From positions 1 through 64,000 of the forward strand of contig JACPMF010000006.1 in NCBI GenBank assembly GCA_016186145.1: a DNA stretch of 64,000 bases, read 5' to 3'. The first letter of the stretch is position 1; each line of letters opens with the position of its first letter. Made by a program: the position numbers and the translations under genes. Below are positions 47,831 through 55,343 of the stretch, piece after piece. Source of the DNA: Candidatus Sungiibacteriota bacterium. Lineage in GTDB: Bacteria; Patescibacteria; Paceibacteria; Sungbacterales; SURF-37. The notes beneath the pieces were generated by a model. The model saw only the letters and a list, made by a program, of their open reading frames with translations. It was not told the origin of the DNA and did no database searches.

Positions 47831-48337
47831 ATGGCTTCACGTCACTTAGCTCGCTCCATCGCAATGCAAACACTCTATGAGTGGGATTTTAACAACCAGG
47901 ACGAATCGCGCCTCGAAAGCATCATGAACAAGAATATTGCAGAATTCGGCCCCGGGCTCGAAGATGCGGAATTTATTCAAAAACTTGTCCGAGGCACTAT
48001 CGATCATCTTAAGGAAATTAATGCGATTATCGAGAAGGCGGCGCCGGAGTGGCCGATTACTCAAATTGCAACAGTCGATCGGAGCGTTCTTCGCCTCGGG
48101 CTCTATGAACTGCTCTTCGGAAACCGTGAAGAGGTTCCGCCAAAAGTGGCAATCAATGAAGCAATTGAGCTCGCAAAATCATTTGGCGGCGAGGCATCCG
48201 GGCGATTTGTTAATGGCGTACTTGGAACTGTGTACCGCGAAATCGGGGAGCCCGGTAAGGAGCATCCGACTAGACACGAAAAGACGGAAAATGATGGCGA
48301 GGTTCAGGCGGAGGATAAAAAATTAAGTGGCAGTTAA
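47831..48337 (+). CDS. nusB: Transcription antitermination factor NusB
   Basis: The 168-residue helical protein begins SRHLARSIAMQTLYEWDF, has TVDRSVLRLGLYELLF in the middle (about 80-95) and INEAIELAKSFGGEASGRFVNGVLGTVYRE (about 108-137), all typical of NusB, which with NusE/S10 binds boxA RNA for rRNA antitermination. The last 30 residues are a charged extension. It starts at the border of a family-2 repeat without a Shine-Dalgarno. rnc follows after a 150-base repeat-filled gap. Confidence 0.93.
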   Translation: MASRHLARSIAMQTLYEWDFNNQDESRLESIMNKNIAEFGPGLEDAEFIQKLVRGTIDHLKEINAIIEKAAPEWPITQIATVDRSVLRLGLYELLFGNREEVPPKVAINEAIELAKSFGGEASGRFVNGVLGTVYREIGEPGKEHPTRHEKTENDGEVQAEDKKLSGS

Positions 48338-48345
48338 TTAATAAT

Positions 48346-48480
48346 CTAATTCTTAAATTCGAATATCGAAATTCGAAACAAATTCTAAATCCCAATTATC
48401 CAAACTCAAAAGTATTTGATATTTCGGGATTCGAGCGTTGGAATTTGTTTAGAATTTCGGATTTCGTGCTTCGACATTTA
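48346..48480. repeat. AT-rich inverted repeat before rnc (family 5)
   Basis: ATTCGAATATCGAAATTCGA and ACAAATTCTAAATC on the left are complementary to GGAATTTGTTTAGAATTTC and TTCGTGCTTCGA on the right. It ends ten bases before the rnc ATG. Confidence 0.65.
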
Positions 48481-48490
48481 TGTTTTAACA

Positions 48491-49180
48491 ATGGATATCT
48501 CTCAACTGGAAGCGCGGCTCGGCGCCCCGTTCCAAAATAAGGACCTCCTCCAACAAGCATTCGTACATCGTTCCTACCTCAACGAAAATCCAAATTTTCG
48601 GCTTTCGCACAATGAACGCTTAGAATACCTGGGCGATGCCGTACTCGAGCTCATAATCTCTGAAGAGCTTTATAAGCGTTTCCCCGATAAGCCGGAGGGG
48701 GATCTTACCAGTTTCCGCGCGGCATTGGTAAATTCCAAAATGCTTGCAGAAGTTGCGGCAGAATTTGATTTTAACGACTTTTTGATGCTTTCCCGCGGTG
48801 AAGCGAAGGACGTCGGACGGGCGCGCCAGTTCATTCTTGCAAACACTCTTGAAGCGGTTATTGGCGCCATCTATCTTGATCGGGGCTATGAGGCGGCGGC
48901 TCAATTTATTCAGAAAGGCCTTTTTTCCAGGATTGACGAGGTGGTGACAAAAAAGCTCTACCGCGATCCAAAAAGCTTGTTTCAAGAAATTGCCCAAGAA
49001 CATCATGGCGTCACTCCCACTTACGAGGTTCTCAAGGAATGGGGGCCTGATCACAATAAACATTTTATTGTAGGCATATATATTGATAAGGAGCTGGTTG
49101 CCGAAGGCGAAGGCCCCTCAAAACAAGCCGCACAAGAAGAAGCCGCCCGAATGGCGTTAAAGGCACGGGGGTGGCTGTAA
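48491..49180 (+). CDS. rnc: Ribonuclease III
   Basis: RNase III cuts double-stranded RNA, including rRNA precursors. ATG at 48491 gives 229 residues. The signature NERLEYLGDAVLELIISEEL (about 37-56) has the catalytic Glu and Asp, the second acidic pair lies in TLEAVIGAIYLDRG (about 120), and the C-terminal dsRNA-binding domain ends GEGPSKQAAQEEAARMALKA. An upstream in-frame extension runs through an inverted repeat and is rejected. smc follows directly after a family-1 repeat, the common rnc-smc order. Confidence 0.95.
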   Translation: MDISQLEARLGAPFQNKDLLQQAFVHRSYLNENPNFRLSHNERLEYLGDAVLELIISEELYKRFPDKPEGDLTSFRAALVNSKMLAEVAAEFDFNDFLMLSRGEAKDVGRARQFILANTLEAVIGAIYLDRGYEAAAQFIQKGLFSRIDEVVTKKLYRDPKSLFQEIAQEHHGVTPTYEVLKEWGPDHNKHFIVGIYIDKELVAEGEGPSKQAAQEEAARMALKARGWL

Positions 49181-49184
49181 TATA

Positions 49185-49289
49185 TTCATCATCGAATTAC
49201 GAATCAGCTGCGAATATACGAATTTCCACAACCTGATTATTCGTAAATTCGTAAAAGATTCGCTATTCGTTGATGAAGCGATAGCGCAC
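49185..49289 (+). repeat. Start-codon-linked inverted repeat, family 1 copy 5 (smc)
   Basis: Nearly identical to the murA copy. It ends AAGCGATAGCGCAC directly before the smc GTG at 49290. Confidence 0.88.
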
Positions 49290-51482
49290 GTGAAATTAAT
49301 CCAATTTCATCTCTCCGGATTCAAGTCATTCGCTAAACAAACCACTCTCGAATTCCCGCAGCCGGTAACCGCAATTGTCGGTCCGAACGGCAGCGGCAAG
49401 TCGAATTTGGCGGAGGCCATCCGCTGGGTGCTTGGCGAACAATCAATGAAAATTCTCCGCGGCAAACGCGGAGAAGATTTGATTTTCAACGGAACCCCCG
49501 ATACTCCCCGCATGGGTAAGGCGGGGGTACGCCTCGTATTCGACAACCGCGACGGAAAAATCCCGATTGATTTTGAACAAGTTATTTTTGAACGAAAAAT
49601 ATTTCGTGACGGAACAAACGAATACTATTTGAATAACTCCCAAGTCCGGCTAAAAGACGTTGTGGAGCTTTTGGCCAGAATGGGGCTCGGGGAAACAAAG
49701 CATAATATTATCGGGCAGGGCGAGGTTGATCGAACTCTTCTTGCCGGCGCCCGAGAACGGCGAGAAATGCTTGAGGAGGCAATCGGCTTACGAGTGTATC
49801 AGCTAAAAAAAGCCGAAGCGGAACGGCGTCTTGAAGAAACCTCGAAAAACATCATACAAGCGCAGGCGCTCTTAAAAGAAATATCGCCGCATCTCCGATT
49901 CTTGCGGCTGCAAGCAGAGAAGGCAGAAAATAGAACCGGGCTTGAGCAGGAGCTTCGCAAAACAACCATCGCCTGGATTCTCTCCTCTAAAAGCGCCATC
50001 GAACGCGAGCTTGCGAAAACTGCCGGGGCTCATCAAAACCAGGAGCTGCGGCTTACAACGCTTTCCGAAGAAATCAGTGCCATAAAAAAGGATATCGCGG
50101 AGGCCGAAGAAAAGCTTAAACAATATAAAATCCTTCAGCAAGGAGAAAAGGAAATCTCCGTATGGGAACAAAAACGATGGGAGCTGGAGCGGGAGCTTGG
50201 CAGAGTCGAGGGAAAAATCGAGGCAGGCGGAGCGGCAAAGGCATCTGTAACGCACGCCGAACGAACCATTGAAATTTCGTACGTGCGCAAACACCTTTCA
50301 ACCATTCTTGATCGGTTGGAAGAAATTCAGGTTATTGATGATCTGGATGACGTTCGCGAGCGTATTGAGTTTTTAGTTTCGTCAATTGAAACAGTGCTCG
50401 GCGAAATTGAAGAGCAGGCGCGCGGCGAATCGAAGGCAGAAGTAAAAATTGAAGCTGGGGCTCAATTAAAACAGCTTCATGAAAAAATTCAAAAAGAGCT
50501 TGAGGGACTCCACAAAAAGATTAACGATATGCGAGAATCGCTTCGCGACCAGACACGCGCCTTTACGGAAATCCAGGAGGCCTTGCGAGGATATGAGCGC
50601 GCGATTCGAGAACGCGAAGAAGAGCGCGGCTCAATACAATCGGCAATCCAGCGGTGGCTTTTTGAAAAAGAGCGTATTGCCGAGCGCGAGCAGGAAGTCA
50701 TAGAGGAAGAAGGGCGCCAGGCCCTGTCTCCCGGAGAATTTAACGCAATTGTAGAAACCCCTCTTGCGTCACATTCTCCCGATGAACTCACAAAAAAAAT
50801 AGAGAAACTTCGGATCAGGCTTGAAGAAGTTGGCGGAATTGATCCCTCGGTTGTCAAAGAATATCGGGATACAAAAACACGGCATGAGTTTCTCGAGAAG
50901 GAAATCGGGGATTTGGAAAGGGCATTGCGCGATCTTCGGCTTTTGATCAAAGAATTGGATGAAACAATCGAGCGCGATTTTAAAAACGGCTTCAATAAAA
51001 TAAAAGAGGAGTTTAATAATTACTTTCGCATCATTTTTGGAGGCGGCAAAGGAGTTTTGAGATATGCGGAATTACGGAACCAAAACGCCGAAAGCGAAGA
51101 TAGCGATGGCAACACCGAGCCGGAATACGGAATAGAAATAGAAGTTGATGTCCCGAGAAAGCGCGTTCATTCAATCGCAATGCTCTCCGGCGGCGAACGA
51201 GCGCTGACATCTATTGCCCTTTTATTTGCGATCACTGCCGTAAATCCGCCTCCTTTCCTGGTCCTCGACGAAACCGATGCGGCGTTGGATGAGGCAAATT
51301 CACAAAAGTACGCGGCGATCCTTAAAGAACTTGCAAAAAAAACACAGTTGATTCTCATTACCCACAACCGCGAAACCATGAAGGCCGCGGGGGTTCTCTA
51401 TGGCGTTACTATGGGAAGCGATGGAGTATCAAAATTGCTTTCGCTAAAACTAGATGAAGCCGAGGCTTACACGAATCGGTGA
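49290..51482 (+). CDS. smc: Short SMC-type chromosome segregation ATPase without recognisable hinge
   Basis: Both ATPase ends are SMC-like: IQFHLSGFKSFAKQTTLEF and Walker A GPNGSGKSN (about 32-40), the Q-loop region GQGEVDRTLLAGARERREMLEEAIGL (about 145-170), then signature LSGGERALTSIALLFA (about 632-647) and Walker B FLVLDETDAALDEAN (about 655-669). The coiled coil between them covers only about 430 residues, and no canonical Gly-rich hinge is seen, nor the CxxC hook of Rad50. Normal SMC has about 1150 residues. A short arm apex near residues 330-375 may replace the hinge. The GTG start lies at a family-1 repeat. Confidence 0.88.
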   Translation: MKLIQFHLSGFKSFAKQTTLEFPQPVTAIVGPNGSGKSNLAEAIRWVLGEQSMKILRGKRGEDLIFNGTPDTPRMGKAGVRLVFDNRDGKIPIDFEQVIFERKIFRDGTNEYYLNNSQVRLKDVVELLARMGLGETKHNIIGQGEVDRTLLAGARERREMLEEAIGLRVYQLKKAEAERRLEETSKNIIQAQALLKEISPHLRFLRLQAEKAENRTGLEQELRKTTIAWILSSKSAIERELAKTAGAHQNQELRLTTLSEEISAIKKDIAEAEEKLKQYKILQQGEKEISVWEQKRWELERELGRVEGKIEAGGAAKASVTHAERTIEISYVRKHLSTILDRLEEIQVIDDLDDVRERIEFLVSSIETVLGEIEEQARGESKAEVKIEAGAQLKQLHEKIQKELEGLHKKINDMRESLRDQTRAFTEIQEALRGYERAIREREEERGSIQSAIQRWLFEKERIAEREQEVIEEEGRQALSPGEFNAIVETPLASHSPDELTKKIEKLRIRLEEVGGIDPSVVKEYRDTKTRHEFLEKEIGDLERALRDLRLLIKELDETIERDFKNGFNKIKEEFNNYFRIIFGGGKGVLRYAELRNQNAESEDSDGNTEPEYGIEIEVDVPRKRVHSIAMLSGGERALTSIALLFAITAVNPPPFLVLDETDAALDEANSQKYAAILKELAKKTQLILITHNRETMKAAGVLYGVTMGSDGVSKLLSLKLDEAEAYTNR

Positions 51483-51637
51483 CCTCTTCAAAATTTTCCA
51501 GAACTACGATTTTGACAAATGGAGCCTCGCCGCTTCGGGGAGCCCCTCCCTTACGCTGCGGCTCGGGTTTCCCTTCTCGCGGCTCTCTCCATTTGTTACC
51601 AAAATCTCCGTAATGGAAAATTTTGGAGTGGTCACCT
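51477..51637. repeat. MITE-like nested inverted repeat overlapping the smc stop
   Basis: GGTGACCTCTTCAAAATTTTCCA at the left is nearly complementary to TGGAAAATTTTGGAGTGGTCACC at the right. Inside, GACAAATGGAG pairs with CTCCATTTGTTAC. The left arm contains the smc stop codon. No transposase is encoded. Confidence 0.7.
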
Positions 51638-51701
51638 CAAAAGGTGACGAAAAGGATTTGTCATAAAATCTCCGCAATGAAAAATTTTATGGCAATATCT
51701 C

Positions 51702-51890
51702 ATGGAGGAGGGGGTTGAAATTTTACGGTCGCACTTATCCCATCTTTTGTGGAACACCGTGCCCGCTCGGCTCCGCGAGGCCAGAAAAAAGCATATCGGC
51801 CCGCTTGGGTTAAACCGAAAAATCGTTCTCAAGAAATTGCCTTGGCCATATCTCACCTTCGGAGAAATTAAAATAAAAGGCGGACGGTAG
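51702..51890 (+). CDS. Doubtful small basic ORF downstream of smc
   Basis: This 62-codon frame (MEEGVEILRSHLSHLLWNTVPA) is basic at the end and lacks a ribosome site; the GGAGG lies inside the coding start. No family is recognised. Its C-terminus ILKKLPWPYLTFGEIKI could be a remnant of a larger protein interrupted by the MITE-like element, or the frame may be chance. It lies in the 446-base gap between smc and the convergent secreted gene. Confidence 0.25.
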   Translation: MEEGVEILRSHLSHLLWNTVPARLREARKKHIGPLGLNRKIVLKKLPWPYLTFGEIKIKGGR

Positions 51891-51905
51891 GATTAACCCA
51901 CCGCC
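51879..51905 (-). terminator. Terminator for the minus-strand gene at 51929
   Basis: GGCGGTGGG and CCTACCGTCCGCC pair imperfectly on the minus strand and are followed by TTTTATTTTAATTT. Confidence 0.6.
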
Positions 51906-51928
51906 CGCACGCGTTGACGAACTGTCGC

Positions 51929-52474
51929 TCAGACGAACATCACAAGGGCATCAATGACGATGAAAACGAGAAAGAACACTGCGTGAGTGATCTTCTCGTC
52001 TCCGTTGGGCTTCGTCACCTCATACCTCGTGACTTTCCCTTCTGACGTCAGTTCCACAGGGATCTTCCTCGGGATGCAGTTTCTGCTGTACGACCATGTG
52101 AAGAGCCCCGTACCAATGGCAAGTAAGGGCAGGCCGATCGCGAGCTGAAGAAGATCGACGCCCATCACCTTCCAGGCGATCATGACCATCACGAACATAC
52201 CGACTCCGGTCTTGCCGAAGTTCGCCGCGTGATCCGTCACGGCCTTGAGCCCTTCGTTGACGGCGGTGCCGACTTCGCGGCCGAGACCGACCCAGCTGCC
52301 GACCTTCTCCACCTGTTGCTTCTGCTCGATCTTCTGGAGAAGATCCGGCGGCAAGTCGGACTTCTTCACCACGATCCGGTCGTCGGCCTGTTGGGTGTCA
52401 TCGGCCACGGCCGATGTGACATTGAAGCCCGTGACTAGTGCGAAAACTATGGCGGTGACGAACAATCTCTTCAT
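51929..52474 (-). CDS. Exported membrane protein with GC-rich codon use
   Basis: The 181-residue protein begins with a signal peptide (LFVTAIVFALVTGF, cleavage near AVA-D, residue 24). A charged helical part with EQKQQVEKVG follows. Three hydrophobic segments lie at about 90-110, 112-128 and 163-181, so it ends in the membrane. No family is recognised. AAGGGAG precedes the ATG, a strong promoter lies upstream and a terminator downstream. The third codon positions are markedly richer in G and C than in smc or htpX, which suggests recent acquisition. Confidence 0.65.
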   Translation of the reverse strand: MKRLFVTAIVFALVTGFNVTSAVADDTQQADDRIVVKKSDLPPDLLQKIEQKQQVEKVGSWVGLGREVGTAVNEGLKAVTDHAANFGKTGVGMFVMVMIAWKVMGVDLLQLAIGLPLLAIGTGLFTWSYSRNCIPRKIPVELTSEGKVTRYEVTKPNGDEKITHAVFFLVFIVIDALVMFV

Positions 52475-52560
52475 GGTGCTATCTCCCTTCCCGCGTTTTT
52501 AGAGACGCGGCCCTCTTTTTTCTAAAGTTTGAAAAAGAACCGGCTTACTACTGCAATATA

Positions 52561-52590
52561 ATTATACCATTTCTAATAACACTGAGTCAA
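52561..52590 (-). promoter_or_regulatory. Sigma-70 type promoter (minus strand)
   Basis: On the minus strand TTGACT (52590-52585), an 18-base spacer and a perfect TATAAT (52566-52561). Confidence 0.8.
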
Positions 52591-52676
52591 TAGCTTGTAA
52601 AATAACGGCTTAAAAACAAAAAAATTGGTTATTTACAAGCGCCGCTTATTTTCTTATAATTTCAAGAGTTGCTTAG

Positions 52677-52732
52677 AAACGTATCCGCATAAATCTGCGT
52701 AGATATCTGCGTTTATCCGCTTCTAAAAATAG
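52677..52732. repeat. Inverted repeat before htpX (family 3)
   Basis: ATCCGCATAAATCTGCGTAG and TATCTGCGTTTATCCGC match the rpoA-linked repeat and are mutually complementary. It ends near the htpX ATG. Confidence 0.75.
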
Positions 52733-53650
52733 ATGGCAACACTTTATACCCACAAAGCCGCGAATATAAGAAAAACATGGCTCTTGATGGCCGTGTTTTT
52801 TGGGGTAGTTATCGGAATAGGATGGATAGTCAGTCGAGTTTATGACAACCCGGGGATTCTTTATTTCGCAGTCATTTTCAGTATTTTTATGAATGTACTC
52901 TCATACTGGTTCTCCGACAAAATCGTATTGAAACTTCACCATGCCGAACCTGTTGATATGAAAGCTCATCCGGAGCTTTATCGGGTATTGGAAAATCTTG
53001 CTATAACAGCGGGCCTTCCCATGCCGAAATTTTATCTGATCCGCGATCCGGCGCCAAACGCTTTTGCCACCGGCCGCGACCCAAAACATGCAGTCGTCGC
53101 AGTTACCGCCGGACTTCTTGAGAAACTTGATAGATCGGAACTTGAAGGCGTACTTGCGCACGAACTCTCTCATATCGGGAACCGTGATATGCTGGTATCA
53201 ACTATTGCCGTAGTTCTGGTAGGATTTGTTTCTATAGTTTCCGACATGTTTATGCGCTCCATGTGGTTCGGGGGAATGGGGGGCGGTCGGGAAGAACGCG
53301 GCAGGGCCGGAGGCGTACTCATTATCATCGGAATCGTCCTATCCATCCTCGCACCAATAATCGCTTCGTTGATACACCTTGCCATATCGCGAAGGCGGGA
53401 ATTCCTTGCCGATACTTCAGGCGCCCTGCTTACCCGTTATCCGGTTGGCCTTGCTGCGGCCCTAAAAAAAATCGCCGGCTATCAGCGCCCCTTGCGTAGT
53501 GCTACAAACGCAACCGCGCACCTTTTCTTTGAAAACCCTTTTGGGGCGGACCGCAACGGCACCCGGAAAACGCCGTTTCTAATAAAGATGTTTTCCACCC
53601 ACCCGCCGATCAAGGAAAGAATTGCGGCTCTTGAGCAAATAAGGATGTAA
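52733..53650 (+). CDS. htpX: HtpX-type zinc metalloprotease
   Basis: HtpX is an inner-membrane protease that removes damaged membrane proteins. The 305-residue protein has two N-terminal membrane helices (about 15-55), the zinc site HELSHIGNRD (about 143-152), a second pair of membrane helices (about 158-220) and the third ligand region SRRREFLADTSGALLTRYP (about 221-239). The C-terminal FSTHPPIKERIAALE is typical. The start lies at a family-3 repeat. A kinase-like gene follows after a dozen bases. Confidence 0.93.
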   Translation: MATLYTHKAANIRKTWLLMAVFFGVVIGIGWIVSRVYDNPGILYFAVIFSIFMNVLSYWFSDKIVLKLHHAEPVDMKAHPELYRVLENLAITAGLPMPKFYLIRDPAPNAFATGRDPKHAVVAVTAGLLEKLDRSELEGVLAHELSHIGNRDMLVSTIAVVLVGFVSIVSDMFMRSMWFGGMGGGREERGRAGGVLIIIGIVLSILAPIIASLIHLAISRRREFLADTSGALLTRYPVGLAAALKKIAGYQRPLRSATNATAHLFFENPFGADRNGTRKTPFLIKMFSTHPPIKERIAALEQIRM

Positions 53651-53662
53651 GGGTTGATTCTT

Positions 53663-54754
53663 ATGAGAGACAATTTCGAGCGGCCAAAGGAAATCATCAC
53701 CGGCGAAGCAAAGGAGGCCGGACAAGAAATTTTTGCCGCGGAGATAAAAAACGAAGTGGTATGGCAAAATAAAGATGTTGATATGCCGTTCCGGCTTGAA
53801 GAAGGAAAACCGACAAAACTCGGAGTATTTTTAGTCGAACATCCGCAGAAGCGAAGAGAGGGGCTGAAGGTAAGGGCGTTTAACGAACATTTTCGAAGCG
53901 CGCTTCTTGGGAGAGTTGTATTTCAGGATAAAGAAGGGCGCCTATACCGTGATGTTGACCTAAAAGGAATGGGCGGATTAGACCGACGACTCGAACCGAA
54001 AATTCGCGTTGAACCCCTGCGGCCACGCCGTAGGAGCGAGCAAAAATACGAAACCACGTGGGGAATTCTCAACTGGGGATATGCAGAAAATGACCGCGAG
54101 CTTTCGGAATTCTTTACGAAAGAGGGGCTACGGACACATCGGGTTCTTGCAATTATACGGCTTGATGAAGTGCTGGATGAACGGGGCCGCAAAATTTCCG
54201 TCACGGAGGCGCGGGAAAAAGGTTACATTAAAAAAAATGAAGAACCGGTAATTGCAATCCGCGCGTTCGGTACGAAAGCGCGAATTAGCGAGATAAAAAA
54301 TGAAGCGCTTTTGAAAGACGCGGAGAAAATGGTCGCGCAGGAATTCGGAATTGATCCGAAAAAATTTTCAGACAAGGAGTATGCCGAATGGTTTGCGAAA
54401 ACGCTGGGAGAACAAGTTGGGCGTATCCATCGGCTTGGATACTACCATCGATACCTAACTATTCATAATGTTACGCTCGATTGCAGAATAGTTGACCTTG
54501 ATACGGTAATAAAGCTTCCCCGTAATAAGGAGCAGCGGGGGAAGGAGCTTATTAAAGAAGACATCACGGCTGTTTTAGATACGATCGATTTTTTTGACAG
54601 TTGTTTGAACCACCCTGCAGGCAAACGAATTTTGGGGAATTTATTTTGGCAGGGATATCAGCAAGAAGTTGGCGAAAAATTCTTAAGCGAAAACCCGGCG
54701 ATCGCTAAATTCATACGTGGTTTACAATTCCTAACGCCACAGCGCAATTTATAA
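53663..54754 (+). CDS. Kinase-fold protein distantly like SelO (tentative)
   Basis: In this 363-residue soluble protein the C-terminal segment LGEQVGRIHRLGYYHRYLTIHNVTLDCRIVDLDTV (about 255-290) resembles a kinase catalytic loop H-x4-N followed by a DFG-like DLD. The middle part WGYAENDRELSEFFTKEGLRTHRVLAIIRLDE and PVIAIRAFGTKARISE recall SelO/YdiU pseudokinases, which AMPylate proteins. The hallmark sequences are not all present, so this is a guess at fold level. ATG at 53663 (MRDNF) is chosen over a TTG three codons earlier. It follows htpX closely and likely shares its transcript. Confidence 0.45.
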   Translation: MRDNFERPKEIITGEAKEAGQEIFAAEIKNEVVWQNKDVDMPFRLEEGKPTKLGVFLVEHPQKRREGLKVRAFNEHFRSALLGRVVFQDKEGRLYRDVDLKGMGGLDRRLEPKIRVEPLRPRRRSEQKYETTWGILNWGYAENDRELSEFFTKEGLRTHRVLAIIRLDEVLDERGRKISVTEAREKGYIKKNEEPVIAIRAFGTKARISEIKNEALLKDAEKMVAQEFGIDPKKFSDKEYAEWFAKTLGEQVGRIHRLGYYHRYLTIHNVTLDCRIVDLDTVIKLPRNKEQRGKELIKEDITAVLDTIDFFDSCLNHPAGKRILGNLFWQGYQQEVGEKFLSENPAIAKFIRGLQFLTPQRNL

Positions 54755-54764
54755 TACAAAAAGA

Positions 54765-54915
54765 AGGGTCGCATAATGGGTGAAAAGCGTTTGAATAGCT
54801 TTTCACGGGTGTAACGAGCACGCCGCAAAGCGGCGGCGCAGTTCTACACCCCGGACGAGTGCGCTCGCTTGTTCCCGATTTGTTTGCGCGGAGCGAAGCG
54901 AGCACAACTACAAAT
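54765..54915. repeat. Block of nested inverted repeats before tRNA-Ser
   Basis: GGTGAAAAGC/GCTTTTCAC, GGGTGTAACGAGC with AGTTCTACACCC, GCCGCAAAGCGGC, and CGATTTGT with ACAAATCG form a series of stems. No ORF with support lies here. Confidence 0.5.
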
Positions 54916-54933
54916 CGCAATCCCGCTTAAAAC

Positions 54934-55020
54934 GGAGGCGTCGCATAGCGGTCTAGTGCGTTCGCTTGGAAAGCGAATATGCCAGAAATGGCATCAGAGG
55001 TTCGAATCCTCTCGCCTCCG
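54934..55020 (+). tRNA. tRNA-Ser(GGA)
   Basis: Acceptor GGAGGCG/CGCCTCC. Anticodon stem TTCGC/GCGAA with loop TTGGAAA gives anticodon GGA. The long variable arm (TGCCAGAAATGGCA) is typical of serine tRNAs, and the T arm has GGTTCGAATCC. CCA is not encoded. Confidence 0.95.
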
Positions 55021-55046
55021 TTTTGTGCGGGACAAATCCCACCCCT

Positions 55047-55080
55047 TCCGCCTTCGCTCGCCAAAGCGAGCTACGGCGGA
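55047..55080. repeat. GC-rich palindromic repeat after tRNA-Ser
   Basis: TCCGCCTTCGCTCGCCAAAG continues as CGAGCTACGGCGGA, a near-perfect hairpin of the same TCCGCC...GGCGGA family as the insert in dnaX. Confidence 0.65.
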
Positions 55081-55150
55081 CACAGTCCGCACGTAGATCG
55101 CGAAGGAGAGAAGAAATATGCACATAGTTGGAGGATGAGCTGGCTCCGAC

Positions 55151-55330
55151 ATGCTTCGAGAAGCCGTGAGAAAATTAAGCGAGCTCCCGATTAAAAAAGC
55201 CGTTGTATCTGCAGAAAAAAATAAATTAGCAGACGCGCCTGACATTTCAAAGATAGTTGGAAAGGAAATACCGCGCGAACAAAAACAAAAACCGCCCCGG
55301 CACTCAAAGAGAAAGGGACAAAAATATTAA
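55151..55330 (+). CDS. Small hypothetical protein before dnaG
   Basis: A 59-residue frame, MLREAVRKLSELPIKKAVVS... ending PRHSKRKGQKY, is very basic and has no membrane segment. It ends 14 bases before the dnaG ATG in the same direction, so a shared transcript is likely. No family is recognised and no good ribosome site is seen, but Lys/Arg spacing and codon choice look like real coding. It may be a nucleic-acid-binding peptide; this is inference only. Confidence 0.4.
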   Translation: MLREAVRKLSELPIKKAVVSAEKNKLADAPDISKIVGKEIPREQKQKPPRHSKRKGQKY

Positions 55331-55343
55331 AAACATTTTTGCT

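Noticed and set aside
32251..49289. Family-1 repeats as a dispersed CRISPR or phage attachment site
   Set aside because: Copies are solitary, inverted rather than direct, about 100 bases long, and tied to start codons; no spacers or integrase are present.
51702..51890. DUF721-type protein after smc
   Set aside because: Position and length invite the comparison, but the sequence does not show the expected pattern; kept only as a doubtful ORF.
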